The notes: generated from the letters alone by a model not told the origin. A DNA stretch of 64,000 nt from Muriicola sp041358175 (GCF_041358175.1 NZ_JBGKBE010000002.1:186001-250000), one strand, 5' to 3'. Shown: positions 43,981 through 53,136, numbered from the stretch's first letter. A program made the numbers and translations.

Positions 43981-44766
43981 ATGAAAGGAAAACATGTTTA
44001 TATCATCTGGTTGCAATATTTGGGTTTCAGATATAGTGGCTGGCAAAGACAACCGGGTCAGAAAACCGTGGAAGGCATGATCAGGAAGACCTTGAAATTT
44101 ATACGCCCGGAAGAACAGTATAAAATCCTGGGATCGAGCAGAACGGATGCCAAGGTCTCTGCCCTTAAGACAGCCCTGCAGCTAATCTCTCAGCACCGAC
44201 CGATAGAAGATGAAGAGAGATTCATAAACGATCTGAACCAAAATTTACCGTCTGATATTAGGATTCTTGGGATGGAAGAGGCTGGGGAGGGAATAAATAT
44301 CATAAAGAATGCCTCCGACAAGGAATACCATTATTTATTCTCGTTCGGGGCAAAGAATCACCCGTATTGTGCTCCCTTTATGGCTAATTTTCTGGAAGAA
44401 CTCGATGTATCGCTTATGATACAATGTGCGACCCTGTTTGAGGGGGAACACCACTTTCACAACTTCACCGCACGCTTGCAACCCGGGTCCACCACAGTCA
44501 GGAGGATATCCCATTGCCGAATCTCAGAAAACAAAGAAATCCAGGCCAGTTTTTTCCCGGAGAAGAGTTATATGCTGACAGTAAAAGGAGATGGATTTAT
44601 GCGGTATCAGATCAGGATGATCATGGGAGCCCTGGTGTTAGTCGGGAAAGGAGAGCTGCAGCCCGAATTTCTTACAAAAGCCCTTCAACAGGACCAAAAG
44701 TTAAATATACTATATATAGCCCCCGCATCCGGATTGTACCTGAAGGATCTGGAACTGAAGGAGTGA
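43981..44766 (+). CDS. truA: tRNA pseudouridine(38-40) synthase TruA
   Basis: A 261-residue enzyme that makes pseudouridine at positions 38-40 of the anticodon arm. The catalytic aspartate is in SSRTDAKVSAL (residue about 58), and FRYSGWQRQPGQKTVEG and the C-terminal MRYQIRMIMGALV are typical. Length is normal. It precedes corA by 37 bases and may be co-transcribed with it. Confidence 0.93.
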   Translation: MKGKHVYIIWLQYLGFRYSGWQRQPGQKTVEGMIRKTLKFIRPEEQYKILGSSRTDAKVSALKTALQLISQHRPIEDEERFINDLNQNLPSDIRILGMEEAGEGINIIKNASDKEYHYLFSFGAKNHPYCAPFMANFLEELDVSLMIQCATLFEGEHHFHNFTARLQPGSTTVRRISHCRISENKEIQASFFPEKSYMLTVKGDGFMRYQIRMIMGALVLVGKGELQPEFLTKALQQDQKLNILYIAPASGLYLKDLELKE

Positions 44767-44803
44767 CGAATTGTTTTATATCTTTAAAGGAAACTAGCAG
44801 TAC

Positions 44804-45892
44804 ATGGCCAAAATTCATTTACCGGGGAATAAAATTCACAAGAAGAAATTTAAAATTCACAAGAAAATCGGGAAGGCTCCAGGGACGATTACCTACATGG
44901 GGAGTCGGGAAAATTCCATTAGTTCTCTGGATGTGATAGCTTATAGCGATGAATATGTCGAAGAGTACAGTCCTTTACAAATTGATTCCCTTTTAGATCA
45001 TAAAGAGAAAGAAGTAAAATGGATCAACCTTGTAGGCCTCAGTGATGAGGAATTTATAGGTAGTCTTGGAAAATCTTTTCAATTAAATGCTCTGGTCCTC
45101 GAAGATGCTGTCCACACGGAACAACGCCCAAAAATTGATGAGTATGAAGATTATATTTTCGGGGTTTTTAAAATGATCTATCTCGATGATCAGCAGAATA
45201 TTATCATTGAACATGTGGCCCTGACTATGTTTAAAAACCATGTGCTGGTATTTCAGGAGTTAAATGAGGATGTCTTTAGTTCGGTCAGGCAACGAATCAT
45301 AGGGAAGTACGGCAGAATTCGGAGCAGGGGAGCTGATTATCTCTTTTTTGCCCTTCTGGATGCCATTATTGACAATTATTTTGTCGTCCTTGAACACATC
45401 AGCGACCGGATAGAAACTCTGGAAGAGGAAGTCTATCAAAATCCCAGGCCTCAAACAGCACAGAAGATACAGATGTTGAAAAAAGAAGTCCTGAAGATAC
45501 GCAGGTATGTCGCACCGGTTAAAGAATTGGTAAGTCGGTTAATCGATTCAGAAAATCCACTGATCACCAAGGATACAAAACTATTTCTCAGGGATGCTCT
45601 CGATCATTGCCTGGAGATCAATGAGAGCCTTCAAATTTATCGCGAAATGGTGATGAGCCTCATGGAAATGTACATGAGCAACATGAGCAATAGAATGAAT
45701 GAGGTCATGAAAGTACTAACCGTTATGGCCTCTATCTTTATTCCTCTAACTTTTATCGTGGGTATCTATGGGATGAACTTTGACAATATGCCGGAGTTGC
45801 ATTGGGAAAATGGTTACTATATGGTGTGGGGACTTATGATTGTCCTCCTTATTCTGATGCTCATCTACTTTAAGAAAAAACGCTGGATCTGA
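44804..45892 (+). CDS. corA: CorA-type magnesium/cobalt transporter
   Basis: A 362-residue transporter. A large cytoplasmic domain (1-290) with a long helix is followed by two C-terminal membrane segments. Between them lies the selectivity motif YGMNFDNMPEL containing the hallmark GMN. The family works as a pentameric magnesium channel. The N-terminus has an unusual basic stretch (KIHLPGNKIHKKKFKIHKK). Confidence 0.94.
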   Translation: MAKIHLPGNKIHKKKFKIHKKIGKAPGTITYMGSRENSISSLDVIAYSDEYVEEYSPLQIDSLLDHKEKEVKWINLVGLSDEEFIGSLGKSFQLNALVLEDAVHTEQRPKIDEYEDYIFGVFKMIYLDDQQNIIIEHVALTMFKNHVLVFQELNEDVFSSVRQRIIGKYGRIRSRGADYLFFALLDAIIDNYFVVLEHISDRIETLEEEVYQNPRPQTAQKIQMLKKEVLKIRRYVAPVKELVSRLIDSENPLITKDTKLFLRDALDHCLEINESLQIYREMVMSLMEMYMSNMSNRMNEVMKVLTVMASIFIPLTFIVGIYGMNFDNMPELHWENGYYMVWGLMIVLLILMLIYFKKKRWI

Positions 45893-45965
45893 CAGGATTA
45901 TACTCTTCCTATATGTCAGGACCACCCTTCTCAATTATTTTGTATTTTAAACCCAAATTCATGGT

Positions 45966-46835
45966 ATGCCAAATTGGGTCTATGTACTGATATTCCTTGT
46001 GATTTTATACCTGTTAGTCAGTGTTTTGCTATACTTTCTTCAGGATTATCTTATGTTCAAACCGGAAAAACTCCCAACAGATTTTCAGTTTTATTACGAA
46101 AATCAGGTTACGGAAGAATATCATGTTGAGACAAGAGACGGGGCCATCATTAACGGGTTACGATTTAAGGCAAAAAACCCAAAAGGAATTGTCTTTTACC
46201 TGAAGGGAAACTCTAAAAGCATAAAAGGCTGGGGCAAATTTGCCGTAGATTTTACCCGTCATGGCTACGATGTGCTAATGGTTGATTACAGGGGTTTTGG
46301 GAAAAGTACGGGCCGGAGAACTCAAAAAGCCATCAAACGGGATATGCAGGTCATCTACAATAAAATAAAGGAGAAAGTAGAGGAACGGTATATTATTCTT
46401 TACGGCAGATCACTGGGCTCCGGTTTTGCAGCAAAACTGGCCTCCATGAACAATCCCAGAATGCTAATACTCGATGCCCCTTATTACAGCCTACGGCATG
46501 TGGCTAAAAAGTATATCCCTTTTATGCCTTTATCTCTATTACTTAAATTTCCGATGCCCACCTATAAATGGCTGAAGTATGTTCAATGCCCTATTCATAT
46601 CATTCACGGTACGGATGATCAGTTAATACCGTATAAGTCGAGCATTAAACTATCTAAAATAAACCCGGAACGAACCACTTTGTACACTGTCATTGGTGGC
46701 GGTCACAAGGATTTAAACAGTTTTGAGTCGTATCACAGAATGATTTACGACATCATTTCTAAAGAACCAAAAAAGATCGAGACTGAACCTAGTGGGAATA
46801 AGGCAAATCAAAGCACTACCCGACCTTATGCGTAA
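45966..46835 (+). CDS. Membrane-anchored alpha/beta hydrolase, first of a tandem pair
   Basis: A 289-residue protein with an N-terminal membrane helix (5-26) and an alpha/beta hydrolase domain. The nucleophile serine is S149 in YGRSLGSG; the acid is in HGTDDQLIP and the histidine in GGGHKDL. The oxyanion-region motif that reads HGN in the neighbour is LKGNSKS here, with K80 instead of His. It shows clear similarity to the next gene, so the pair is a tandem duplication. Substrate unknown; probably an esterase or lipase at the membrane. Confidence 0.85.
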   Translation: MPNWVYVLIFLVILYLLVSVLLYFLQDYLMFKPEKLPTDFQFYYENQVTEEYHVETRDGAIINGLRFKAKNPKGIVFYLKGNSKSIKGWGKFAVDFTRHGYDVLMVDYRGFGKSTGRRTQKAIKRDMQVIYNKIKEKVEERYIILYGRSLGSGFAAKLASMNNPRMLILDAPYYSLRHVAKKYIPFMPLSLLLKFPMPTYKWLKYVQCPIHIIHGTDDQLIPYKSSIKLSKINPERTTLYTVIGGGHKDLNSFESYHRMIYDIISKEPKKIETEPSGNKANQSTTRPYA

Positions 46836-47637
46836 ATTTGTAAAGGTCATCTTAGGTTTGATCGCCGGAATCTTAATCGTCTTAAGTATGCTGTACTACC
46901 TTCAGGAGAAACTTATTTTTCTACCCACAAAATTGGATAATCAGTATCAGTATAGTTTTGAAGAGCCCTTTGAGGAGTTTTTTATTACAAGGCCGGATGG
47001 AGCCCGACTCAATGCACTTCATTTTAAAAGGGATAATCCCCGGGGAGTTATTCTCTATTTTCATGGCAACGCAGGGAATTTGGATCGATGGGGAGAAGAG
47101 GTTTTGGGACTTGTTAGGCGTAATTACGACCTGGTTGTAATGGATTATCGTACCTATGGTAAAAGTAGCGGGAAACTTAGTGAGACTGCTTTATTAGAAG
47201 ATGCTCAGGCTTTTTATGACTACGTCGCTGCTATTAATGACGATAAAAAGATTGTCCTTTATGGCAGATCATTGGGCACGGCCATGGCCTCATATCTCTC
47301 TTCAAGGAATCAGGCTTCTATGCTGATCCTTGAGACCCCGTTTTACAGTTTGCTTGACGTGGCAAAAGAAAGGTTTCCAATTTTACCTGTAGATATGTTG
47401 ATGAAGTATCCCTTTAGGACGCATCTTTACCTGCAGGATACAAATTGCCCTATCGTTATCCTACAGGGTGACCAGGATAGGGTAGTGCCCATTTCATCGG
47501 CTTTAAAACTCTTTCGGAGCCTGGAGGGGAAGCAACCGACCTTCGTTAAAATTGAAGGGGGCAGTCACAATAATTTAAAAACATTTGACGACTACCACCT
47601 GGTGCTGGATAAACTGCTGATCCCCCATACTGATTAG
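46828..47637 (+). CDS. Membrane-anchored alpha/beta hydrolase, second of a tandem pair
   Basis: A 269-residue paralogue of the preceding gene, from the ATG at 46828, overlapping it by 8 bases. A membrane helix at 5-25 precedes the hydrolase fold with the intact HGNAGN motif (H79-G80), nucleophile S148 in YGRSLGTA, acid in GDQDRVVP and histidine in GGSHNNL. It resembles bacterial homologues of the eukaryotic ABHD13/Bem46 proteins. A catalytically complete enzyme next to a variant copy suggests divergence of function. Confidence 0.87.
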   Translation: MRKFVKVILGLIAGILIVLSMLYYLQEKLIFLPTKLDNQYQYSFEEPFEEFFITRPDGARLNALHFKRDNPRGVILYFHGNAGNLDRWGEEVLGLVRRNYDLVVMDYRTYGKSSGKLSETALLEDAQAFYDYVAAINDDKKIVLYGRSLGTAMASYLSSRNQASMLILETPFYSLLDVAKERFPILPVDMLMKYPFRTHLYLQDTNCPIVILQGDQDRVVPISSALKLFRSLEGKQPTFVKIEGGSHNNLKTFDDYHLVLDKLLIPHTD

Positions 47638-47750
47638 TATTCAACTCCTATTGCAATTTTATGCTTGTTAAATATTTTGGGAACCTAATATGGAATTAAC
47701 ACATCCTTTTGTTAAATAATCCTAATAGCCGTTAAACAGTGTTAAACCAC

Positions 47751-47856
47751 TTGACAAAACTCATATATCACTTATATTGAGTGTGTTGGGATGTTTAATT
47801 ATTCTTTTTTTAAGGCATCCGCCTGACAATAGCCAAAATTCTTTTGGCATTTTTTA
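47751..47856 (+). promoter_or_regulatory. Candidate dps leader: promoter-like site and terminator-like hairpin
   Basis: TTGACA at 47751-47756 and TATATT at 47773-47778 (16-base spacer) resemble a classical sigma-70 promoter rather than the Bacteroidota type. Downstream, GCCAAAA / TTTTGGC (47832-47838 / 47842-47848) with a 3-base loop and ATTTTTTAA looks like an intrinsic terminator within the leader of dps. A transcript of about 70 bases could end here. The rest of the 268-base gap holds no gene I can support. Confidence 0.35.
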
Positions 47857-47905
47857 AGACTTCACTTCCAACAAAAAACATTTTTTTAACGAAAACCTTA
47901 ACGCT

Positions 47906-48406
47906 ATGAATTATTTGAATATCAAAGAAGAAAAACTATTGCCTGTAGTAATTGAACTCAATACACTACTTGCAGAATATCACCTGTACTATCAGAAACT
48001 GAGAAATTTTCACTGGAACGTACTGGGACAAAATTTTTTCGACCTGCATGCGCAGTTTGAAACCATGTATACCGATGCCAGGGTAAAGATCGATGAGATC
48101 GCTGAGAGGATACTGACATTGCGTTACCATCCCATGAGTAACCTCAGTGCCTATTTAAAGACGGCTACGATTGAGGAAAGTACCGGGAAAATGGAAGATC
48201 GTGAAATGATTGCCGATACCTTAAAAGCCCATAGCATACTCTTGAAACAAATGGGAAAGGTAATTGAAAAAGCAAATACCATCAATGATGAGGGAACGAT
48301 CGACTTAATTGGTGCCTATGTCCGGGAACTGGAAAAGACCAGTTGGATGCTAAATGCATGGAACAAGGATAAAAAAGGCGAACTAAATACGGCTTCTATG
48401 ATCTAA
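47906..48406 (+). CDS. dps: Dps-family ferritin-like DNA protection protein
   Basis: A 166-residue four-helix protein of the Dps family that oxidises and stores iron and shields DNA in stationary phase. Ferroxidase-site residues are visible in FHWNVLGQNFFDLHAQFETMY (His, His and Asp/Glu), and DEIAERI follows. A short acidic and lysine-rich tail ends it. A structured leader and the mscS gene 48 bases downstream suggest a stress-response group. Confidence 0.94.
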   Translation: MNYLNIKEEKLLPVVIELNTLLAEYHLYYQKLRNFHWNVLGQNFFDLHAQFETMYTDARVKIDEIAERILTLRYHPMSNLSAYLKTATIEESTGKMEDREMIADTLKAHSILLKQMGKVIEKANTINDEGTIDLIGAYVRELEKTSWMLNAWNKDKKGELNTASMI

Positions 48407-48454
48407 GTAGATACGAATGCTAAAAGAATTATTAACCTTTAAATTACCTTTTTA

Positions 48455-49357
48455 ATGAAAGAAGAACTACAATCATCCTTCGATATATTACTAAATAAAC
48501 TTTCCGACTGGGGATCTGCATTCGTAGAAAACCTGCCCAATATAGTATTGGCGATTACGGTACTACTGGCAGCGTATTTCGTAGCCCGGTATACAAGTAA
48601 AGGAGTATCTAAACTCGTATCAAAAAGAGTACCTCAGAAGTCGATTACCAACCTGATCTCTAACCTTACTACAGTAGTAGTAGTACTCTTTGGCTTATTT
48701 CTGGCCCTAAGTATCCTGGATCTCAATGACGCTTTAATGTCATTATTGACAGGGGCTGGAGTAGCAGGACTTGTTGTGGGTCTGGCGTTGCAAGGTGCAT
48801 TGTCGAACACCATTTCCGGGGTAGTTCTCTCCTTTAGAAAGAATATCCGCATTGGAGATTGGATTGAAACCAATGGCTTTGCCGGTGAAGTAGTAAAGAT
48901 TAATCTAAACAACTTTATCATTAAAGAAGCAGATAATAACAAGGTCATTATCCCGAATAAGACCATTCTTGAAAATCCACTTAAAAATTTCACCCTGACC
49001 AACAGAATGCGTGTGGTTCTCGGATGTGGAGTAGGTTACGAATCTGATCTGGATTTTGTAGAAAACCTGACCAAAAATACTGTGAAGGAAGCAATTGATC
49101 AGGTAGAATCAGTGGATGACGTGGAATTTTATTTCGAGGAATTTGGAGGAAGTTCTATAAACTTTATTATCAGATTCTATATTACCAGCGAAAGTGCAAT
49201 TGAGAAATTAAGGGCTAAGAATACAGTCATTAAGGCGTTGAAAAAAGCATTCGATAAAGAAGGCATTAACATTCCTTTCCCCATCAGGACCCTTGAATTC
49301 AAAACAGGCTTAAACGTAAATACAAAGCAAGTAGCTGAGGCATTTTCCACAAACTAG
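48455..49357 (+). CDS. Small-conductance mechanosensitive channel (MscS family)
   Basis: A 300-residue channel. It has three membrane segments, with the pore-lining helix AGVAGLVVGLALQGALSNTISG (here quoted as GVAGLVVGLALQGAL), rich in Gly and Ala. A beta domain (IRIGDWIETNGFAGEVVKI) and an alpha/beta C-terminal domain follow. It releases osmolytes when turgor rises. It lies between dps and a secreted protein on one strand, which fits a stress cluster. Confidence 0.94.
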   Translation: MKEELQSSFDILLNKLSDWGSAFVENLPNIVLAITVLLAAYFVARYTSKGVSKLVSKRVPQKSITNLISNLTTVVVVLFGLFLALSILDLNDALMSLLTGAGVAGLVVGLALQGALSNTISGVVLSFRKNIRIGDWIETNGFAGEVVKINLNNFIIKEADNNKVIIPNKTILENPLKNFTLTNRMRVVLGCGVGYESDLDFVENLTKNTVKEAIDQVESVDDVEFYFEEFGGSSINFIIRFYITSESAIEKLRAKNTVIKALKKAFDKEGINIPFPIRTLEFKTGLNVNTKQVAEAFSTN

Positions 49358-49402
49358 ATACAAGTAAAATCGAATTAATTATTAATCCTAAAATTTAAAA
49401 TA

Positions 49403-49951
49403 ATGAAACATATATATAAAAAATTTACCTTGACCGCATTAAGTATCCTGACCTTCTCTTTGGGGTTTTCCCAGGAGTCAATGTCAGAAAATGAAGCGCG
49501 AACCTTCAGAACCGATACTGTAGCCACGGAGACCCTGGAAAAGACTTATAAACTCTATGAAAAGGGAGAATTGATTAAAAATTCAGTAAAGGTCACATCA
49601 ACCCAGACACAGAAAATACAATTGGATGGGGAAGACAATGGACAGGTCAATCAGGATAGGGTAATTCCAAAGAAAACCATTTATAAGACTGTGAAAATTG
49701 ATCTGGACCAGGATGAGGAATACGATGAGATGATCCGCTTTAGCTATAATGCTGATGTAAAATCAGATTTTGTCCTCCTCCTGAATGAAAATGAATTGTA
49801 TGTAGCCGTAGGAGAAGGTGACAATCTGATGATCACAGAAAATACAGATCTCACCAGGGATGCTGTAAATAAAGGAAAAGAAGTATTTGTCTTTACCGAT
49901 AATGAAGGAAACAGAATTTCATTCAAAGTTGAGGAATATCAGATAATGTAA
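49403..49951 (+). CDS. Secreted hypothetical protein
   Basis: A 182-residue protein with a standard signal peptide (MKHIYKKFTLTALSIL..., cleavage likely after GFSQ). The mature part is acidic and probably beta-rich, with repeated Thr/Val strands and segments such as KIDLDQDEEYDEMIRF. I do not recognise the family. It follows mscS by 45 bases and precedes the repeat lipoprotein by 42, all on one strand, suggesting an envelope-stress role by position only. Confidence 0.7.
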   Translation: MKHIYKKFTLTALSILTFSLGFSQESMSENEARTFRTDTVATETLEKTYKLYEKGELIKNSVKVTSTQTQKIQLDGEDNGQVNQDRVIPKKTIYKTVKIDLDQDEEYDEMIRFSYNADVKSDFVLLLNENELYVAVGEGDNLMITENTDLTRDAVNKGKEVFVFTDNEGNRISFKVEEYQIM

Positions 49952-49993
49952 TACCAGTTCATCAGCATTTATTAATAACAAAAACAGAATATT

Positions 49994-50239
49994 ATGAAGT
50001 TCAGAAGAATATTAATTGCCTTAACCATGCTGATTAGTTTCAGCTTACTTACCCTGAGTTGCAGGGAAACAAAATCTACAGAAGAAAAAGTAGAAGATAC
50101 CATTGAGGAAGTTGGCGATAGCATGGAAGAAGGGGCTGAAGAAGTAGAAGACGCTATCGAAGATGGAGCCGAAGAAGTGGGCGATGCAGTTGAAGATGGA
50201 GCAGAGGAAGTAGAAGACGCAACAGATGATTCCATCTGA
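49994..50239 (+). CDS. Small lipoprotein with three 11-residue repeats
   Basis: An 81-residue lipoprotein. A signal peptide ends in the lipobox LTLSC (C23). The mature part is very acidic and contains three perfectly spaced 11-residue units, GAEEVEDAIED, GAEEVGDAVED and GAEEVEDATDD (residues 47-79), preceded by a degenerate one. An 11-residue period fits a long amphipathic helix (three turns per unit), as in coiled-coil or LEA-like proteins. It may form a helical surface layer or a membrane/cell-wall linker. A terminator follows. Confidence 0.8.
   Translation: MKFRRILIALTMLISFSLLTLSCRETKSTEEKVEDTIEEVGDSMEEGAEEVEDAIEDGAEEVGDAVEDGAEEVEDATDDSI
50132..50230 (+). repeat. Three 33-bp coding repeats in the lipoprotein gene
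   Basis: Three consecutive 33-base units encode GAEEV(E/G)DA(I/V/T)(E/D)D. The DNA copies differ at some third positions, so the repeat is kept by protein selection or by slow turnover rather than being a recent exact duplication. Confidence 0.85.
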
Positions 50240-50257
50240 TCTGTCACCTGAAGATAG

Positions 50258-50290
50258 AAAAAAGTGTACCCGAAGGGGTGCACTTTTTTT
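50258..50290 (+). terminator. Terminator between the lipoprotein and cysM
   Basis: A stem of about 12 bp (AAAAGTGTACCC / GGGTGCACTTTT with one GU pair) and a GAAG tetraloop, followed by a T-run. It sits between convergent genes and can serve both strands. Confidence 0.88.
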
Positions 50291-50293
50291 ATT

Positions 50294-51178
50294 TTAATTA
50301 AAAAGTTCTGACGATAAATAACGATCTCCCCGGTCGCAAATAATGGAAACGATAACACCTTCCTCGAGTTCTTTAGCAAGCTTTAATGCAGCTGCAGTTG
50401 CTCCACCACTGCTCATTCCTGCGAAAATACCCTCTTCCTTTGCCAGGCGTTTGGTCATGGCTATAGCCTCCTTTTCACTTACTTCCAAAATCCGATCTAC
50501 CTTTTTTGGGGTAAAAATCTTAGGGAGGTATTCCTTCGGCCATTTTCTGATTCCCGGAATACTCGATTCATCTGTGGGTTGTACCCCCACAATTTGTATG
50601 TTATTATTTTGTTCCTTTAAAAATGTTGACGTTCCCATGATCGTTCCCGTGGTGCCCATAGAGGAAACAAAATGGGTAACTTTCCCCATGGTATCGCGCC
50701 ATATTTCAGGTCCAGTACTTTTGTAATGTGCTTGCCAGTTATCGTCATTTGCAAATTGGTTAACCATCACATACCCTTCCTCTTTTACCCTGGACTCGGC
50801 ATAGTCTCTGGCGCCTTCAATACCCTTGTCCGCCGGTGTTAGGATAACTTTTGCTCCATAGGCACGCATGGTCTGTACTCGTTCCTTTGTAGCATTTTCC
50901 GGCATCACAAGCTCTATTTTAAGCTTAAAAAGACTTGCAATCATGGCTAACGCTATCCCTGTATTACCGCTGGTGGCTTCAATGAGTTTTGTGTGATTCG
51001 TATAATCACCTCTTTCCAGTCCGGCTGCTATCATATTCAAAGCAGCCCTGTCTTTTACGCTGCCACCCGGGTTCTGCCCTTCCAGCTTAAAATATAATTC
51101 CACCGCTGGGTTGTCATTTAAAGCTTTAGACTTAACCAGCGGTGTATTTCCTATAAGATCCGTAAGATTAAATGACAT
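50294..51178 (-). CDS. cysM: Cysteine synthase B
   Basis: A 294-residue PLP enzyme that makes cysteine from O-acetylserine and sulfide or thiosulfate. I start it at the ATG at 51178 (MSFNLTDLIGNTPLV); an upstream in-frame start would lie inside cysE. The PLP lysine is in GGSVKDRAAL; EATSGNTGIALA bind the cofactor, as do GTTGTI and GMSSGG. Its 294 residues are shorter than CysK, in line with CysM. It overlaps the cysE stop by 11 bases. Confidence 0.94.
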   Translation of the reverse strand: MSFNLTDLIGNTPLVKSKALNDNPAVELYFKLEGQNPGGSVKDRAALNMIAAGLERGDYTNHTKLIEATSGNTGIALAMIASLFKLKIELVMPENATKERVQTMRAYGAKVILTPADKGIEGARDYAESRVKEEGYVMVNQFANDDNWQAHYKSTGPEIWRDTMGKVTHFVSSMGTTGTIMGTSTFLKEQNNNIQIVGVQPTDESSIPGIRKWPKEYLPKIFTPKKVDRILEVSEKEAIAMTKRLAKEEGIFAGMSSGGATAAALKLAKELEEGVIVSIICDRGDRYLSSELFN

Positions 51179-51962
51179 TGTCCTGTGTTCTGATTTCAAT
51201 TTCTGGAGTGTGATAAACTTTTGAATTGGGAGGGACAGAGCCGGTGAGCCAGGCATTACCGCCTATTATGGAATTTGCCCCAATAACTGTTTCTCCACCC
51301 AGGATAGTGGCATTGGCATAAATAGTGACATTGTCCTCTATAGTGGGGTGTCTTTTTGTGTCGCTAAGGCTTTTGGTGACGTACAGAGCCCCCAGGGTAA
51401 CGCCCTGATATATTTTTACATGATCATGGATGACGGCAGTTTCTCCGATAACGACTCCCGTGGCATGATCGATAAAGAAAGATTTCCCAATACGAGCTCC
51501 TGGATTGATATCAACTCCAGTTTGCCTGTGGGCATATTCGGTCATCAATCTGGGGACAAGGGGAAATTTTTTCTTGTACAATTCATGCGCCAGGCGGTAG
51601 ATGGCAATGGCATAAAACCCCGGGTACGCCAGATACACCTCTTCAATGGAAAGGGAGGCCGGGTCACATGCTGCTATGGCCTCAGCGTCTAAATTGAGTT
51701 TCTGGAGTATTTTGGGCAGGGACTGAAAATACTCCTCCCATATAGAGGAACACAATTTGTCAGGATCCCAGCAGGCCAGCTTTACCAACATGTCGAACCG
51801 TTTTTCCAGTTCCGGCAGATTTTCTTCAAAAGGCGTTTCTATATCGAAAAGGGAGAGGAATAACAGATCGGTAAAGGCCTCCGTTTCCCTTTTGAGCCTG
51901 AATTTGAGGTTAGGCTGAATCTTATTCTGCTTTATTTTATTGATGATCGCCTTTCTGTCCAT
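51168..51962 (-). CDS. cysE: Serine O-acetyltransferase
   Basis: A 264-residue hexapeptide-repeat acetyltransferase for the first step of cysteine synthesis. An N-terminal helical domain precedes the left-handed beta-helix with DINPGARIGKSFFIDHATGVV (the catalytic His is in DHATG), the TVIGANSIIGG segment and the C-terminal SVPPNSKVYHTPE. It overlaps cysM, so the two steps are made together. No ATG-proximal promoter was found. Confidence 0.93.
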   Translation of the reverse strand: MDRKAIINKIKQNKIQPNLKFRLKRETEAFTDLLFLSLFDIETPFEENLPELEKRFDMLVKLACWDPDKLCSSIWEEYFQSLPKILQKLNLDAEAIAACDPASLSIEEVYLAYPGFYAIAIYRLAHELYKKKFPLVPRLMTEYAHRQTGVDINPGARIGKSFFIDHATGVVIGETAVIHDHVKIYQGVTLGALYVTKSLSDTKRHPTIEDNVTIYANATILGGETVIGANSIIGGNAWLTGSVPPNSKVYHTPEIEIRTQDNVI

Positions 51963-52056
51963 GGTATTTATTTAAAACTAAAATTAACCAATAATTAAAA
52001 AGTCCCTTCTTTAAAAAGGTTAACTTTATTACAAAACTTCAAAAGACCTAAGCTTT

Positions 52057-52734
52057 ATGGAGACTGACAGAATCGACAAAGAATCCCTTGAATTCCTTAA
52101 AAAATTGTCTGTAAATAACAACCGCGACTGGTTTCAGGAAAACAAAAAAGAATTCAAGGAACACGAGAAGAAAGTAAAAGAGTTTTACATGTCGCTCATG
52201 GAACGGATGAAGCAACATGACGATATTGATAAATTTAAGATGTTTCGTATTTACAGGGATGTGCGTTTTTCCAAAGACAAAACACCCTATAAATCCCATT
52301 TCGCAGGTTCCTTTAGCAGAACCGGAAGTGCCCTGAGGGGCGGTTATTATTTAAGGATTAAACCTGGCGAGACTTTTATCGCCGCGGGATTTTGGGAACC
52401 TAACAAGGAAGACCTGCTTCGAATACGCAAAGAGTTGGAAGGGAATGCCAGTGAATTCCGGAATGTCATACAGAACAAAAAGTTTAAAGATGTTTGGGGG
52501 AAACTGGAAGGGGAGGAGCTTAAAACTGCACCTAAGGGATTCGACAAGGAACATCCGGATATTGACCTCATTCGAAAAAAACAATTCATTTTCGTCCGAA
52601 ACTTCGCCGATAAAGAGGTATTGTCTCCCGAATTCATCTCCACGGTTGACGATTCTTTCAGGGCTATCCGACCTTATTTTGATCTTATGAGTGAAATTCT
52701 CACTACAAATCTCAACGGCGAATCCTTATTGTGA
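52057..52734 (+). CDS. DUF2461 family protein
   Basis: A 225-residue soluble protein, mostly helical with a beta core. The N-terminal ESLEFLKKLSVNNNRDWF and the middle FRIYRDVRFSKDKTPYKSHF are the family hallmarks. Function unknown, though the family is widespread in bacteria and fungi. Its stop overlaps the convergent gene by 9 bases. Confidence 0.9.
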   Translation: METDRIDKESLEFLKKLSVNNNRDWFQENKKEFKEHEKKVKEFYMSLMERMKQHDDIDKFKMFRIYRDVRFSKDKTPYKSHFAGSFSRTGSALRGGYYLRIKPGETFIAAGFWEPNKEDLLRIRKELEGNASEFRNVIQNKKFKDVWGKLEGEELKTAPKGFDKEHPDIDLIRKKQFIFVRNFADKEVLSPEFISTVDDSFRAIRPYFDLMSEILTTNLNGESLL

Positions 52735-53136
52735 TAGAGGGGCGAGTTCAAACAACTGAACCTGATCTTTCAGTCGTTCAATCACCATATTCATCATTCG
52801 TTTATTGAGTGCTGAGGAATTCAGAATATAGTTTTCATACTCTTCTACGGTGAATTGCCCTATGACCATTCCCTTAAGCGAATTTCTGAATTTCATGTCT
52901 TTCTGGATGGCATGCTCAATATATTCGAGCTTTTTAGGCAAGGTGAGCCCATGAAAGTAATTCTTATGCTTTTGCACATAATTCCGGAAAGCCGCAATCA
53001 GAAGTGTATTCTGAAATTTGATAATAGGTCGTAAAGTGGCGTTTTGAAATTGTTCATCCCGACTCATTTCATCGGTGACCCGAGCATTTGGCAATAAAGG
53101 ACGAAACCTCAGAAGCTCGGTAGATCTATCGTTCAT
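52726..53136 (-). CDS. Conserved Flavobacteriia hypothetical protein
   Basis: A 136-residue protein from the ATG at 53136; an upstream in-frame start would add 14 residues. It is helical and contains LRPIIKFQNTLLIAAFRNYV, IQKDMKFRNSLKGMVIGQF and SALNKRMMNMVIERLKDQV, strongly conserved in my memory of Flavobacteriia. Some databases call such proteins 'glyoxalase', but I see no glyoxalase motif. Function unknown. It is convergent with the DUF2461 gene. Confidence 0.72.
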   Translation of the reverse strand: MNDRSTELLRFRPLLPNARVTDEMSRDEQFQNATLRPIIKFQNTLLIAAFRNYVQKHKNYFHGLTLPKKLEYIEHAIQKDMKFRNSLKGMVIGQFTVEEYENYILNSSALNKRMMNMVIERLKDQVQLFELAPLSQ

